From assembly GCA_026415325.1 (NCBI GenBank), contig JAOAHH010000165.1, positions 1 to 45,716 on the forward strand: DNA of 45,716 nt, in the 5' to 3' direction. This document shows positions 15,628-23,697 of the stretch, piece after piece. Every line of letters starts with the position of its first letter. Positions within the stretch are counted from its first letter, which is position 1. The position numbers and the translations under genes are program-made. A model generated the notes under the pieces. That model ran no database searches and had not been told where the DNA came from. It saw nothing but the letters and a program-made list of their open reading frames with translations. The stretch comes from Thermodesulfobacteriota bacterium. GTDB taxonomy: Bacteria; Desulfobacterota; WTBG01; CAIYCZ01; CAIRTM01.

Positions 15628-17100
15628 CTAATGTTCTGGAATGCTGACGGTAAACGTGGTCCCCTGCTCCGGAGAGCTCGTTGCACTAATGGTGCCGTTG
15701 TGTGCGCCTACGATCGAGCGCGCAATGCTCAACCCCAACCCAAAACCACCGGTTGCGCGCGCCTTATCGACACGGTAAAACCGATCAAAAATGTGCGGCA
15801 AGTCCTGTTCCGGAATACCGCAGCCGGTATCGTGAACCGTTACCGTGATGCTCCCGCCAGAACGATATGCCGTAATTGTGACAGTTCCTTCCGGAAAACT
15901 GTACTTGATCGCATTGTCGATCAGGTTGACAAAGACCCGGCGCAGGTATTCCGGTATACCGGTTACCATAAGGCCTGGTGTGGGCACATAGGCAAGCCGT
16001 ACCTGCTTTTGCGAGGCAAGCACCTCCATATCGGCAACGATGTCGGCGAGCATCTGTCCGATATCACAGGGCTGGCGTTCTGCTACCATGGCGCGGTCTT
16101 CGAGTCGCGCAAGCATGAGGAGGTTGCCCACGATCATGTTGAGCCGCTCAATTTCTTCGAGGCAGCTTTTGAGCACAGATTCATATTCTTCAGGTGTCCG
16201 CGGTTTTTTGAGGGCAACGCTGATTTCACCTTCAAGGATCGTGAGCGGAGTTTTCAGTTCATGGGAGGCATCTTGAACAAACTGGCGCTGGGTATCAAAT
16301 GATTGTTCAAGACGCGCCAGCATATCGTTGAAGGTCACGGCAAGATCGTGGATTTCATCCCGTGAGCGCGGTACCGGCACCCGCAGTTTCAGGTTGCGGG
16401 CGGTGATCTGCTGGACCGATTTTATCATAGCCGCAATCGGTCGCAGGGTAACGGTTGCAAGTGCATACCCGATAAGGCCGGTGCAGACAATGGTGAGCGG
16501 GAGCAATACCATGAGGATTGTTTTCAGGTCTGCAAGCGCATTGTGGATTGAGGTCATGGGGCTTGCTACCTGCACGATGTAGACGACGGTAGCGTTTTCG
16601 CTGACCGGTTTGGTAAAGACGCGCAGCATGGTCGGCGCATGCGAAGAAAACGGCGCCTTTACGGTATCAAATCGTGATCGGCCGTTCAGGGCATCCTGAA
16701 AGATGTCTTTGGGGAAAATCAGCCGCTGCGAGATATTGGGTGATGAGGCAATCACGGTGCCGGTACTGTCCGATATCTGCACAATGATGTCAAGAAGGTC
16801 TGGCCGGTTGGATTCTTCGATGACCCACCGCTGGGCGATTTTTATAAAGTTGGGGTTGTTGGTTTTGCTGAGTCGGGTGGGACTGATCCCGTCGTGCTGC
16901 GCTTCGCGTTGTTCTATCTCCCAATAGGTATCGATGGCTTCTGCAATGCCCTGGGCGCGGGACTGGAGGAGGTTGTCAAGGTTTGTGGAGAGGTCCCCGA
17001 GCAGCCGGTCATACAGCACAATGCTGAAGCACAGCATCAGCAGTGTCAGCAATGCCATATGGGAAATGATAATTTTGAGACGCAGGGAACCCCACTGCAT
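15628..17100 (-). CDS. Sensor histidine kinase (HAMP, EnvZ/BaeS-like)
   Basis: A 490-residue membrane sensor. One membrane helix (about residues 10-30), a periplasmic domain of about 155 residues, a second helix (about 190-215), a HAMP linker ending in NLKLRVPV, a dimerisation domain with the phosphorylated histidine in QDASHELKTPL, and an ATPase domain with N box NLIDNAIKYS, G1 box DTGCGIP, F box FDRFYRVD and G2 box GFGLGLSIA. It would sense an envelope signal and phosphorylate the response regulator encoded just upstream, one base away. Together with the neighbouring small exported protein and htrA, it resembles envelope-stress systems of the Cpx/Bae type, but the signal is not readable from the sequence. 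Confidence 0.95.
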   Translation of the reverse strand: MQWGSLRLKIIISHMALLTLLMLCFSIVLYDRLLGDLSTNLDNLLQSRAQGIAEAIDTYWEIEQREAQHDGISPTRLSKTNNPNFIKIAQRWVIEESNRPDLLDIIVQISDSTGTVIASSPNISQRLIFPKDIFQDALNGRSRFDTVKAPFSSHAPTMLRVFTKPVSENATVVYIVQVASPMTSIHNALADLKTILMVLLPLTIVCTGLIGYALATVTLRPIAAMIKSVQQITARNLKLRVPVPRSRDEIHDLAVTFNDMLARLEQSFDTQRQFVQDASHELKTPLTILEGEISVALKKPRTPEEYESVLKSCLEEIERLNMIVGNLLMLARLEDRAMVAERQPCDIGQMLADIVADMEVLASQKQVRLAYVPTPGLMVTGIPEYLRRVFVNLIDNAIKYSFPEGTVTITAYRSGGSITVTVHDTGCGIPEQDLPHIFDRFYRVDKARATGGFGLGLSIARSIVGAHNGTISATSSPEQGTTFTVSIPEH

Positions 17101-17101
17101 G

Positions 17102-17767
17102 CTAATCTTTCAGCATGTAACCACGGCCGCGGACGGTGTGGATAAGCTTTTTCTCGTGACCGGCATCGATCTTGTTGCGCAGATAATTGATGTAGACATC
17201 AATGACATTGGTACTGGTGTCAAAATCGATGTCCCAGACATGCTCATAGATCATAGTGCGGGTCACCACCGTCCCAGCGTTACGCATCAGGTATTCAAGC
17301 AGTGCAAATTCCTTTGCCGACAGCGGAATCTCGGTGCCGGCGCGCGTGACAGTATGGGTCAAAAGGTCAAGCGTCAGATCCGCGACCTGCAGTTTTGTGG
17401 CTGGCTGCCCGGCAGTGCGCAGCAGCACTCTAATGCGGGCAAGCAACTCTTCAAACGCAAAGGGCTTGGTGAGATAGTCGTTGGCGCCGGCATCCAGTCC
17501 GGTGACTTTATCTGCCACCGCACTTTTTGCCGTGAGCATGATGATGGGGGTCTGTATTTTTTCCTGCCGGATCTGGCGGCATAAGGTAAGGCCGTCGAGT
17601 TTAGGCAACATGAGATCAAGAAGGATGACATCGTAGTCGTTTTCGCATATAAGCCGGTATCCTTCCTCGCCGTCATACGCCACATCCACTGCATAGCCTT
17701 CTTCTTTAAGGCCGCGCTTGATAAAGGATGCTATTTTTTTTTCATCTTCGACGACAAGGATCCGCAT
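17102..17767 (-). CDS. OmpR/PhoB-family response regulator
   Basis: A 221-residue regulator with a receiver domain (acidic pocket VVEDE, phosphorylated Asp51 in LLDLMLP, Thr in MLTAKS, Lys in TKPFAFEE) and a C-terminal winged helix with TNVIDVYINYLRNKID and HTVRGRGYML. It binds DNA as a dimer when phosphorylated by the adjacent kinase. The start ATG at 17767 has GGGGAG eight bases upstream; a GTG six bases earlier would be too close to that site. It follows fadD by 21 bases, so the regulator, kinase and fadD may share a message. Confidence 0.95.
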   Translation of the reverse strand: MRILVVEDEKKIASFIKRGLKEEGYAVDVAYDGEEGYRLICENDYDVILLDLMLPKLDGLTLCRQIRQEKIQTPIIMLTAKSAVADKVTGLDAGANDYLTKPFAFEELLARIRVLLRTAGQPATKLQVADLTLDLLTHTVTRAGTEIPLSAKEFALLEYLMRNAGTVVTRTMIYEHVWDIDFDTSTNVIDVYINYLRNKIDAGHEKKLIHTVRGRGYMLKD

Positions 17768-17788
17768 ACCCACTGCTCCCCATGCCGG

Positions 17789-19501
17789 TTATGTCCCCGC
17801 CGCTTCATCCGGTTCGTCCCGATCCCCTGCAGCGTCAATGAACTTAGCTGCCTCTTCGCGCAACACGCGGCGCAGATTCTTGCCAGCAAGATTGCGGGGA
17901 ATCGTATCCCTGAATATAACTTTACGGGGCACTTTGTACCGGACAAGATTGGCTTTACAGTACTGGATGATTTCTTCGGCCGTCGCCTGCTGCCCTTCAC
18001 GGAGCACCACAAAGGCATACACTTTTTCTCCCCGCAGTTTGTCAGGCATACCGACAACCGAAGCGTCGGCGATTTTCGGATACTGCAACAAAAACTCCTC
18101 GATCTCCCGCGGATACACATTGAACCCTTCTGAGATGATCATATCTTTTTTGCGTTCCACAATATAAAAATATCCCTGTTCATCCATACGTGCAATATCG
18201 CCGGTACAGAGCCATCCGTCAACGAGCGTTTCGCGGGTCTCGTCAGGACGTTGCCAGTAACCGCTCATCACCTGCGGCCCCTTGATACACAGCTCGCCCG
18301 GCATTCCCGTCGGCACCTCCTGTCCGGTTTCCATATCGAGGATTTTGCAATCCGTATCAGGGAGCGGCAACCCAATGCTGCCTTCCTTGCGGATCCCTTT
18401 AACCGGATTTGCATGGGTGACCGGCGAAGCCTCAGACAGCCCGTAGCCTTCGATGATGGTGCCGCCGGTTATGGTTTCAAATTCATGCAGCACTGTGCCT
18501 GGCAACGGTGCTGCACCGGACACGCAGTAGCGGATCGACGAGATATCGTATTTTTTTATGTCGCGGTAGGAACCGAGCACGCTGTAAATGGTCGGGATAC
18601 CGGGGAGGGTTGTTGCCTGATAGGTTTTTATCGCTTTGAGAATGTCTTTTGCAACAAATTTTGGGAACAGCACCATTGTTGCGCCAACAGATATGGGGAG
18701 ATTCAGCGCAACCGCCATCCCGTAAGAGTGGAAAAACGGAAGCACAGAGATGAAAATTTCTTCGCCGTCCCTGAAGCCGCTGTACCATGTGCGTGCCTGA
18801 AGGTTGTTGCAGACGATATTGCGATGCGACAGCATAGCGCCTTTAGCGCGCCCGGTTGTTCCTCCGGTATACTGCAGCACCGCAAGTTCATTCCAGTCAA
18901 GCTCGGGACGGGTGGGCGGGGGTACGGACATCTTCATGAGCCGCTGAAACAGAAAAACGCCGTCGCGCTCTTCAATGGACACTTTCTCAGTTTCTTTTTG
19001 TGCGATAATAGGGTAAAGAAGCTTCTTGAGCGGCGGCAGGTAATCCTGTACTTTGCCGACAATAACCCGTGCAAGCCCAGTGTCGGACATAACGGCCCTG
19101 ACCTGTGGGAACAAAAGATCGAGCGTGATGAGGGTTGTAGCCTCGGAATCGCGGATCTGGAAGGCAAGTTCCTGTTCATTATACAGCGGATTTGTCGGAA
19201 CAATCACCGCACCCAGCTGCAGCGCGGCGAAATATGCAATAATAAATTGAGGGCAGTTCGGCAACAGAAGCACCACCCGCTCACCACGCGTCACGCCGAT
19301 TGCTTGCAGAGCGCCGGCAAACTGCTGCACGGCAGCCCACAGTTGCTCATAGGTTAGCGTAAAGCCGAAAAAGATCAGAGCGGTTCTGTTCGGAAATCTG
19401 CTGACTGCACGCTCGAGAATACTATAAATTAGTGACGGCGAATAGGAGAGCGTGTGCGGCACCTGCGGATCGTAGGAAGAAAGCCACGGCCTCTGTTCCA
19501 T
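17789..19501 (-). CDS. Long-chain fatty-acid-CoA ligase (AMP-forming)
   Basis: A 570-residue acyl-CoA synthetase of the ANL superfamily. It shows the phosphate-binding loop YTGGTTGRAKGAMLSHRN, the adenine motif GYGLSEASP, the hinge region GWLCTGDIARMDEQGYF with the Asp of the core, KKDMIISEGFNVYPREIEE, and the C-terminal catalytic lysine in LAGKNLRR. It activates a fatty acid to acyl-AMP and then to acyl-CoA, for degradation or lipid synthesis. The ATG at 19501 has AGGAG seven bases upstream; the frame is open further upstream but has no better site. It is divergent from lnt with an 84-base gap and precedes the response regulator. The exact chain-length preference is unknown; the name fadD would fit but is not certain. 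Confidence 0.92.
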   Translation of the reverse strand: MEQRPWLSSYDPQVPHTLSYSPSLIYSILERAVSRFPNRTALIFFGFTLTYEQLWAAVQQFAGALQAIGVTRGERVVLLLPNCPQFIIAYFAALQLGAVIVPTNPLYNEQELAFQIRDSEATTLITLDLLFPQVRAVMSDTGLARVIVGKVQDYLPPLKKLLYPIIAQKETEKVSIEERDGVFLFQRLMKMSVPPPTRPELDWNELAVLQYTGGTTGRAKGAMLSHRNIVCNNLQARTWYSGFRDGEEIFISVLPFFHSYGMAVALNLPISVGATMVLFPKFVAKDILKAIKTYQATTLPGIPTIYSVLGSYRDIKKYDISSIRYCVSGAAPLPGTVLHEFETITGGTIIEGYGLSEASPVTHANPVKGIRKEGSIGLPLPDTDCKILDMETGQEVPTGMPGELCIKGPQVMSGYWQRPDETRETLVDGWLCTGDIARMDEQGYFYIVERKKDMIISEGFNVYPREIEEFLLQYPKIADASVVGMPDKLRGEKVYAFVVLREGQQATAEEIIQYCKANLVRYKVPRKVIFRDTIPRNLAGKNLRRVLREEAAKFIDAAGDRDEPDEAAGT

Positions 19502-19585
19502 AAAAAATCTCCTGTGTGTGCGGGCAGCCGACGCTATTGGTTGGCATACCGATTGTTTTTTGTTCACTTTAATACAACCACGGTT

Positions 19586-21142
19586 ATGAACTCAAGTAGT
19601 TTTCTGGCAAGCATCAGGCGCAAGCCTTTAGCAATCGTTGCGGCACTCTTCACAGGCGTGCTGATGGCCGCAGCCTCCCCTGGCATCAACTTCCACTTGC
19701 TGGCATGGATCTGCCTTGTCCCGCTACTGATGGTGGTAAATAAGCAGCCGTGCCGCTCAGGGCTTCTGCTGGGGTGGCTTGCGGGGTTCATTTTTCACCT
19801 TGGGTTGATTTACTGGGTTGTTGTGTCCATGACCGTCTATGGAGGGCTCCCGTGGTATGGAGCGGTACCCGTGCTTCTTCTTTTTTCTGCCTTCCTTGGG
19901 CTGTTTACTGCTGTGCCGATATCACTTTGCTGTGCGGTACGCAGCAGAGCTGGGTGGCCATGCACGGCAGTGTTACCCCTGTTTTGGACGGCCTTTGAAT
20001 ATATTAAATCTTGGTTTTTGACCGGCTTCCCCTGGGATAATCTTGCGCATACCCAGTTTCAGAATCTGCTGGTCATCCAAATTGCCGATCTCACCGGCGT
20101 CTGGGGCGTGAGCTTTCTGATCGTTACCATCAACTGTGCGATTGCCGGTATGGTAGAACGAGTCATCAGAGACGACATTCGCATCCTTCCGGATATGGCG
20201 ATCGGTCTGATGCTGCTCGGAGGGACGCTTGGGTACGGATGGGTGCGGCTTGCCGAGCCGGATGCGAACGAACAGAAACGCCCACTGCGCGTCAGCATGA
20301 TCCAGCCGAATATCCCGCAGGATTTGAAATGGGACCCGATGTATCTAGAGGCTACCCTGAAAAAATTCAGCTCTCTCACTGCCGCATCCCGGTCTGCGGC
20401 ACCCGAGCTTATCGTATGGCCTGAATCGGCAACCCCGTTTTTTTACGAGGCTGAACCGATATACCGGTCAATGCTTGAAGATATCGTCAAAAATGGATCG
20501 GCATATCTCCTTTTCGGCAGCCCCGCATACGAGCAGACTTCTGCAGGGCAACGGTTTTTCAACAGCGCATACCTTATTTCGCCCCACGGTGAGATTATAG
20601 CCCGATATGATAAGATACATTTAGTACCGTATGGCGAATATGTGCCGCTGAAACGTTTCTTTCCTTTTATCGAAAAGATGGTACCGGGGATCAGCGATTT
20701 TAGTCCGGGTACTGCTATTAAACTTTTAGGTATGCCCGGCTGTAGGCTTGGAACCGTTATTTGTTATGAAATCATTTTTCCTGACCTTGTTCGGCGATTT
20801 GCAGCAGCCGGAGCGCATGCCATCGTCAATATAACCAATGATGCATGGTTTGGCGCCACCAGTGCACCGGTGCAGCATGTCGCCATTGCGGTGTTTCGGG
20901 CTGTTGAGAACAGACGATGGATCGCCCGATGCGCTAATACCGGCATTACCGCCTTCATATCGCCGCAAGGAAGGGTTGTGTCGCAGACGGATATTTTTAC
21001 TGAAAGAGTTGTGTCTGGTGTGATATATTGTCATACCGGATTGACAATATACACACGCTACGGCGATATTATGGCTAAGGCATGTTGTATAGCGGCTGTC
21101 TGCCTGCTCTGGTTGGCGCGACGACAACGACGTTATCCTTAA
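19586..21142 (+). CDS. lnt: Apolipoprotein N-acyltransferase
   Basis: A 518-residue inner-membrane enzyme that adds the third acyl chain to the N-terminal cysteine of lipoproteins. Six to eight membrane helices in the first 230 residues are followed by a periplasmic nitrilase-like domain. The catalytic triad is present: Glu280 (WPESATP), Lys343 (YDKIHLVPYGEY) and Cys393 (ICYEIIFP), matching Glu267, Lys335 and Cys387 of the E. coli enzyme. Other conserved sites are NITNDAWFG and the RWIARCANTG segment. The ATG at 19586 has no strong ribosome binding site; a longer frame from 19454 would overlap the divergent fadD gene and is unlikely. It heads an operon with prfB, an HD hydrolase and a DPM1-like glycosyltransferase. 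Confidence 0.95.
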   Translation: MNSSSFLASIRRKPLAIVAALFTGVLMAAASPGINFHLLAWICLVPLLMVVNKQPCRSGLLLGWLAGFIFHLGLIYWVVVSMTVYGGLPWYGAVPVLLLFSAFLGLFTAVPISLCCAVRSRAGWPCTAVLPLFWTAFEYIKSWFLTGFPWDNLAHTQFQNLLVIQIADLTGVWGVSFLIVTINCAIAGMVERVIRDDIRILPDMAIGLMLLGGTLGYGWVRLAEPDANEQKRPLRVSMIQPNIPQDLKWDPMYLEATLKKFSSLTAASRSAAPELIVWPESATPFFYEAEPIYRSMLEDIVKNGSAYLLFGSPAYEQTSAGQRFFNSAYLISPHGEIIARYDKIHLVPYGEYVPLKRFFPFIEKMVPGISDFSPGTAIKLLGMPGCRLGTVICYEIIFPDLVRRFAAAGAHAIVNITNDAWFGATSAPVQHVAIAVFRAVENRRWIARCANTGITAFISPQGRVVSQTDIFTERVVSGVIYCHTGLTIYTRYGDIMAKACCIAAVCLLWLARRQRRYP

Positions 21143-21164
21143 TGTGCCGAGAGGAGTAATGCAT

Positions 21165-22260
21165 ATGATTGGTCAGTGGAAAGAGAAACTTGCTGAGCTT
21201 GACAACCGACGGGAAATGATCCGGAGCTATCTTTGACCCAGATAAGAAACAAGCACAACTAGCCGCCCTGGAACAACGCATAGCCGATCCGGATTTGTGG
21301 AAAAATCAGAGCGAAGCCAAGAAGGTGACGGCTGAGCGGAAAGCGGTCGGTGCGCTCCTCAAGATGTGGCAAACCCTTGAGCAGCATCGAGAAGACTGCA
21401 TGGTGCTGCTTGAACTCGGAACTGAAACCAACGAGGATCCTGATCTTGAGACCGAGTTGCGCCGGGCAGTAGAAGCCTATGAGCGGTGCGTCGTTGAGCT
21501 TGAGTTCAAAAAAATGCTCAGCGGCGAGAACGACCCCAACAATGCCTTTTTGACCATCCACGCAGGGGCAGGCGGTACCGAAGCTCAAGACTGGGCAAGC
21601 ATGCTGCTCCGCATGTATCTGCGCTGGTCGGAGCGCCGCGGCTTTACGACCGATATTGTCGATATGCTCGAGGGCGAAGAGGCGGGCATTAAAAGCGCTT
21701 CGGTGCTTGTCAACGGTGATTATGCTTACGGCTATCTCAAGGCAGAAGTCGGCATCCATCGGCTGGTGCGCATTTCACCGTTTGATGCCAATGCACGACG
21801 CCATACCTCGTTCGCTTCGGTGTTCGTCTACCCTGATATCGAAGACAGTATAGAAATCGTCATCGACGAAAAGGATATCAGAGTGGATACGTTCCGGGCA
21901 AGCGGCGCCGGAGGCCAGCATGTGAACAAAACTTCATCAGCAGTGCGCATCACACATTTGCCCACCAATATTGTCGTACAGTGCCAAAACGAGCGCTCGC
22001 AGCATATGAACCGTGCCATGGCCATGAAGATGCTCCGTGCCCGGTTGTACGAGCTGGAACTCAAAGAGCGTGAAAAGGAGCGGCAAAAACTGGAAGCAAC
22101 AAAAAAACAGATTGCGTGGGGCAGTCAGATACGCTCCTATATTCTGCAACCGTATCAGATGGTCAAGGATCACCGAACAGATGTGGAAGTTGGCAACGTG
22201 CAAGCGGTGCTTGACGGCGAGATCGATGTGTTCATCGAAACCTATCTCATGAAGTGTTAA
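21165..22260 (+). CDS. prfB: Peptide chain release factor 2, made by programmed +1 frameshift
   Basis: Reading from the ATG at 21165, 23 codons run into an in-frame TGA at 21234. Skipping the T at 21234 restores the reading frame (GAC at 21235) and gives a 364-residue release factor 2, the usual length. The tripeptide anticodon motif SPF is at residues 204-206 and the peptidyl-hydrolase motif GGQ is at 249-251 (GAGGQHVNKTSSAVR). RF2 ends translation at UGA and UAA. The TGA makes its own synthesis depend on RF2 level. GAGGAG lies eight bases before the start. It follows lnt by 22 bases and precedes an HD hydrolase. The gene is intact, not a pseudogene. Confidence 0.97.
21223..21237 (+). promoter_or_regulatory. 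prfB programmed +1 frameshift site
   Basis: The slippery sequence is CTT TGA C at 21231-21237, the same heptamer as in most bacterial prfB genes. An internal Shine-Dalgarno-like GGAG at 21223-21226 lies four bases before the CTT, at the spacing that pushes the ribosome forward. When RF2 is scarce, the ribosome pauses at the TGA and slips to read GAC; when RF2 is abundant, it stops. Confidence 0.95.
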
Positions 22261-22317
22261 CACGCACTCACGTGAGCGGCAGTCATGTGCCGTGTTGGCG
22301 GCACGCGGGAGTTGAAG

Positions 22318-22926
22318 ATGCAGGAGGTTGCAAATTTTTTATTCGAAGCGGGCATGCTCAAACGCACGCCGAGAACTGGCCATCAGTTTCTTGGCTCGGG
22401 CAGCGAATCGGTTGCCGAACATATCTGCCGCACGGTGTTTGTTGGCTATGCGCTTGCCCGACTTGCCGGTAATGTCGACGAGCAACGGGTGATTAAAATG
22501 TGTCTGCTGCATGATCTGCATGAGGCGCGCACCGGGGATGTTAATTATATGAACAAGAAATACGTGCAGGTCGACGAAGATAAGGCAGTAAGCGATCTCT
22601 GCCGAACCATACCGTTTGGTGAAGATATCAAAAGCCTCGTCGATGAATTTAAACGGTGCGAGAGCGAAGAAGCACGCCTTGCCTATGATGCCGACCAGAT
22701 CGAATTGATCCTTATGCTCAAGGAACACAAGGATCTCGGCAATACGTATGCCGATGAATGGATTGCATATGCCCTGAAACGACTCAAGACGAATATCGGC
22801 ATGCAACTAGCCCAGAACATCCTTACAACAGATTCAACCGCATGGTGGTTTCATGATAAAAGTGACTGGTGGGTAAACGGCGGCAGGCCGACGACCAGCG
22901 AGGGGAAAGCAGGGAGCGGTGTATGA
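22318..22926 (+). CDS. HD-domain hydrolase, YfbR/5'-deoxynucleotidase-like
   Basis: A 202-residue metal-dependent phosphohydrolase. The HD signature can be followed: His35 (VAEHICR), His65-Asp66 ([12 protein letters not shown]) and a later acid in AYDADQIE (Asp124 or Asp126). The pattern [15 protein letters not shown] near the N-terminus is typical of the YfbR-like HD family, in which known members dephosphorylate deoxynucleoside monophosphates. The ATG at 22318 has GGGAG six bases upstream; an ATG at 22285 is less likely. Its stop overlaps the GT2 start by four bases (ATGA), so these two are probably co-translated. The C-terminal Trp-rich segment (STAWWF...DWWVNGG) is unusual and may contact a ligand. 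Confidence 0.88.
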   Translation: MQEVANFLFEAGMLKRTPRTGHQFLGSGSESVAEHICRTVFVGYALARLAGNVDEQRVIKMCLLHDLHEARTGDVNYMNKKYVQVDEDKAVSDLCRTIPFGEDIKSLVDEFKRCESEEARLAYDADQIELILMLKEHKDLGNTYADEWIAYALKRLKTNIGMQLAQNILTTDSTAWWFHDKSDWWVNGGRPTTSEGKAGSGV

Positions 22927-23669
22927 AGAAAAAAGTAATTGTTGTCATGCCTGCGTATAATGCCGCAGAAACCCTTGAACGAACCTATCGGGACATTCCA
23001 CCCGGCGTTGTCGATGACATTATCCTTGTGGACGATCGAAGCCGCGATAATACCGCCGAAATCTCTCGCTCGCTTGGCATCTTTACCATTGAGCATCCGG
23101 AGAACCGTGGCTACGGCGGAAACCAAAAAACCTGTTATACGGAAGCGCTTAAACGCGGTGCCGACATTGTGATTATGATTCATCCCGATTACCAGTACGA
23201 CAGCCGGCTTGTGCCGTATTTACTCGGATTTTTGGAGCTTGGAATTTGCGACATTATCCTTGGCTCCCGCATCAGGACCCGGCAAGAAACCATACGCTGC
23301 GGCATGCCGCTCTATAAATATATATTCAACCGTATCCTTACCACTATTGAAAATATTGTGCTCGGCCAGAACGTATCCGACTTTCATACCGGCTACCGTG
23401 CATATACCCGCGCCGTACTGGAAACCATTCCGTTTATGAGAAACTCCGACGGGTTTGTTTTCGATACTGAGTTTTTGGTGCAGGCAGTTTATTTCGGGTT
23501 CCGGATCGGCTGCGTACCGGTTCCGGTCAGATATTTTTCCGAGGCATCATCCATTGATTTCAAAAACAGCGTTGTGTACGGCCTGAAAACACTGGGCACG
23601 CTGGGGAAGTACCTGCTCCACAAAAGCGGCCTCAAGCACTCCCCTCTGTTTGAGCGTTCCCAGCCCTGA
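22923..23669 (+). CDS. GT2 glycosyltransferase, DPM1/polyprenyl-P-sugar synthase-like
   Basis: A 248-residue family 2 glycosyltransferase with a GT-A fold: [12 protein letters not shown] at the N-terminus, [12 protein letters not shown], the metal-binding acidic [15 protein letters not shown], and [14 protein letters not shown]. This is the pattern of soluble dolichol-phosphate-mannose-synthase-like enzymes, which charge a polyprenyl-phosphate carrier with a sugar. There is no membrane anchor domain, so it would need to work at the membrane surface. It overlaps the HD gene and is in one operon with lnt. The lipid-linked sugar it would make is the type of donor used by the GT-C enzymes elsewhere in the window. 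The sugar identity cannot be read. Confidence 0.9.
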   Translation: MKKKVIVVMPAYNAAETLERTYRDIPPGVVDDIILVDDRSRDNTAEISRSLGIFTIEHPENRGYGGNQKTCYTEALKRGADIVIMIHPDYQYDSRLVPYLLGFLELGICDIILGSRIRTRQETIRCGMPLYKYIFNRILTTIENIVLGQNVSDFHTGYRAYTRAVLETIPFMRNSDGFVFDTEFLVQAVYFGFRIGCVPVPVRYFSEASSIDFKNSVVYGLKTLGTLGKYLLHKSGLKHSPLFERSQP

Positions 23670-23697
23670 CCGCAGAGAAACAGATACGGTGATCGCG

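Noticed and set aside
18251-19357. 368-codon open frame on the plus strand
   Set aside because: It is antisense to the acyl-CoA ligase, which has all its motifs. The long frame comes from codon bias on the opposite strand.
21165-21236. prfB as a broken gene because of the early TGA
   Set aside because: The CTT TGA C site with an upstream GGAG is the known programmed frameshift, and the remaining sequence is fully intact.
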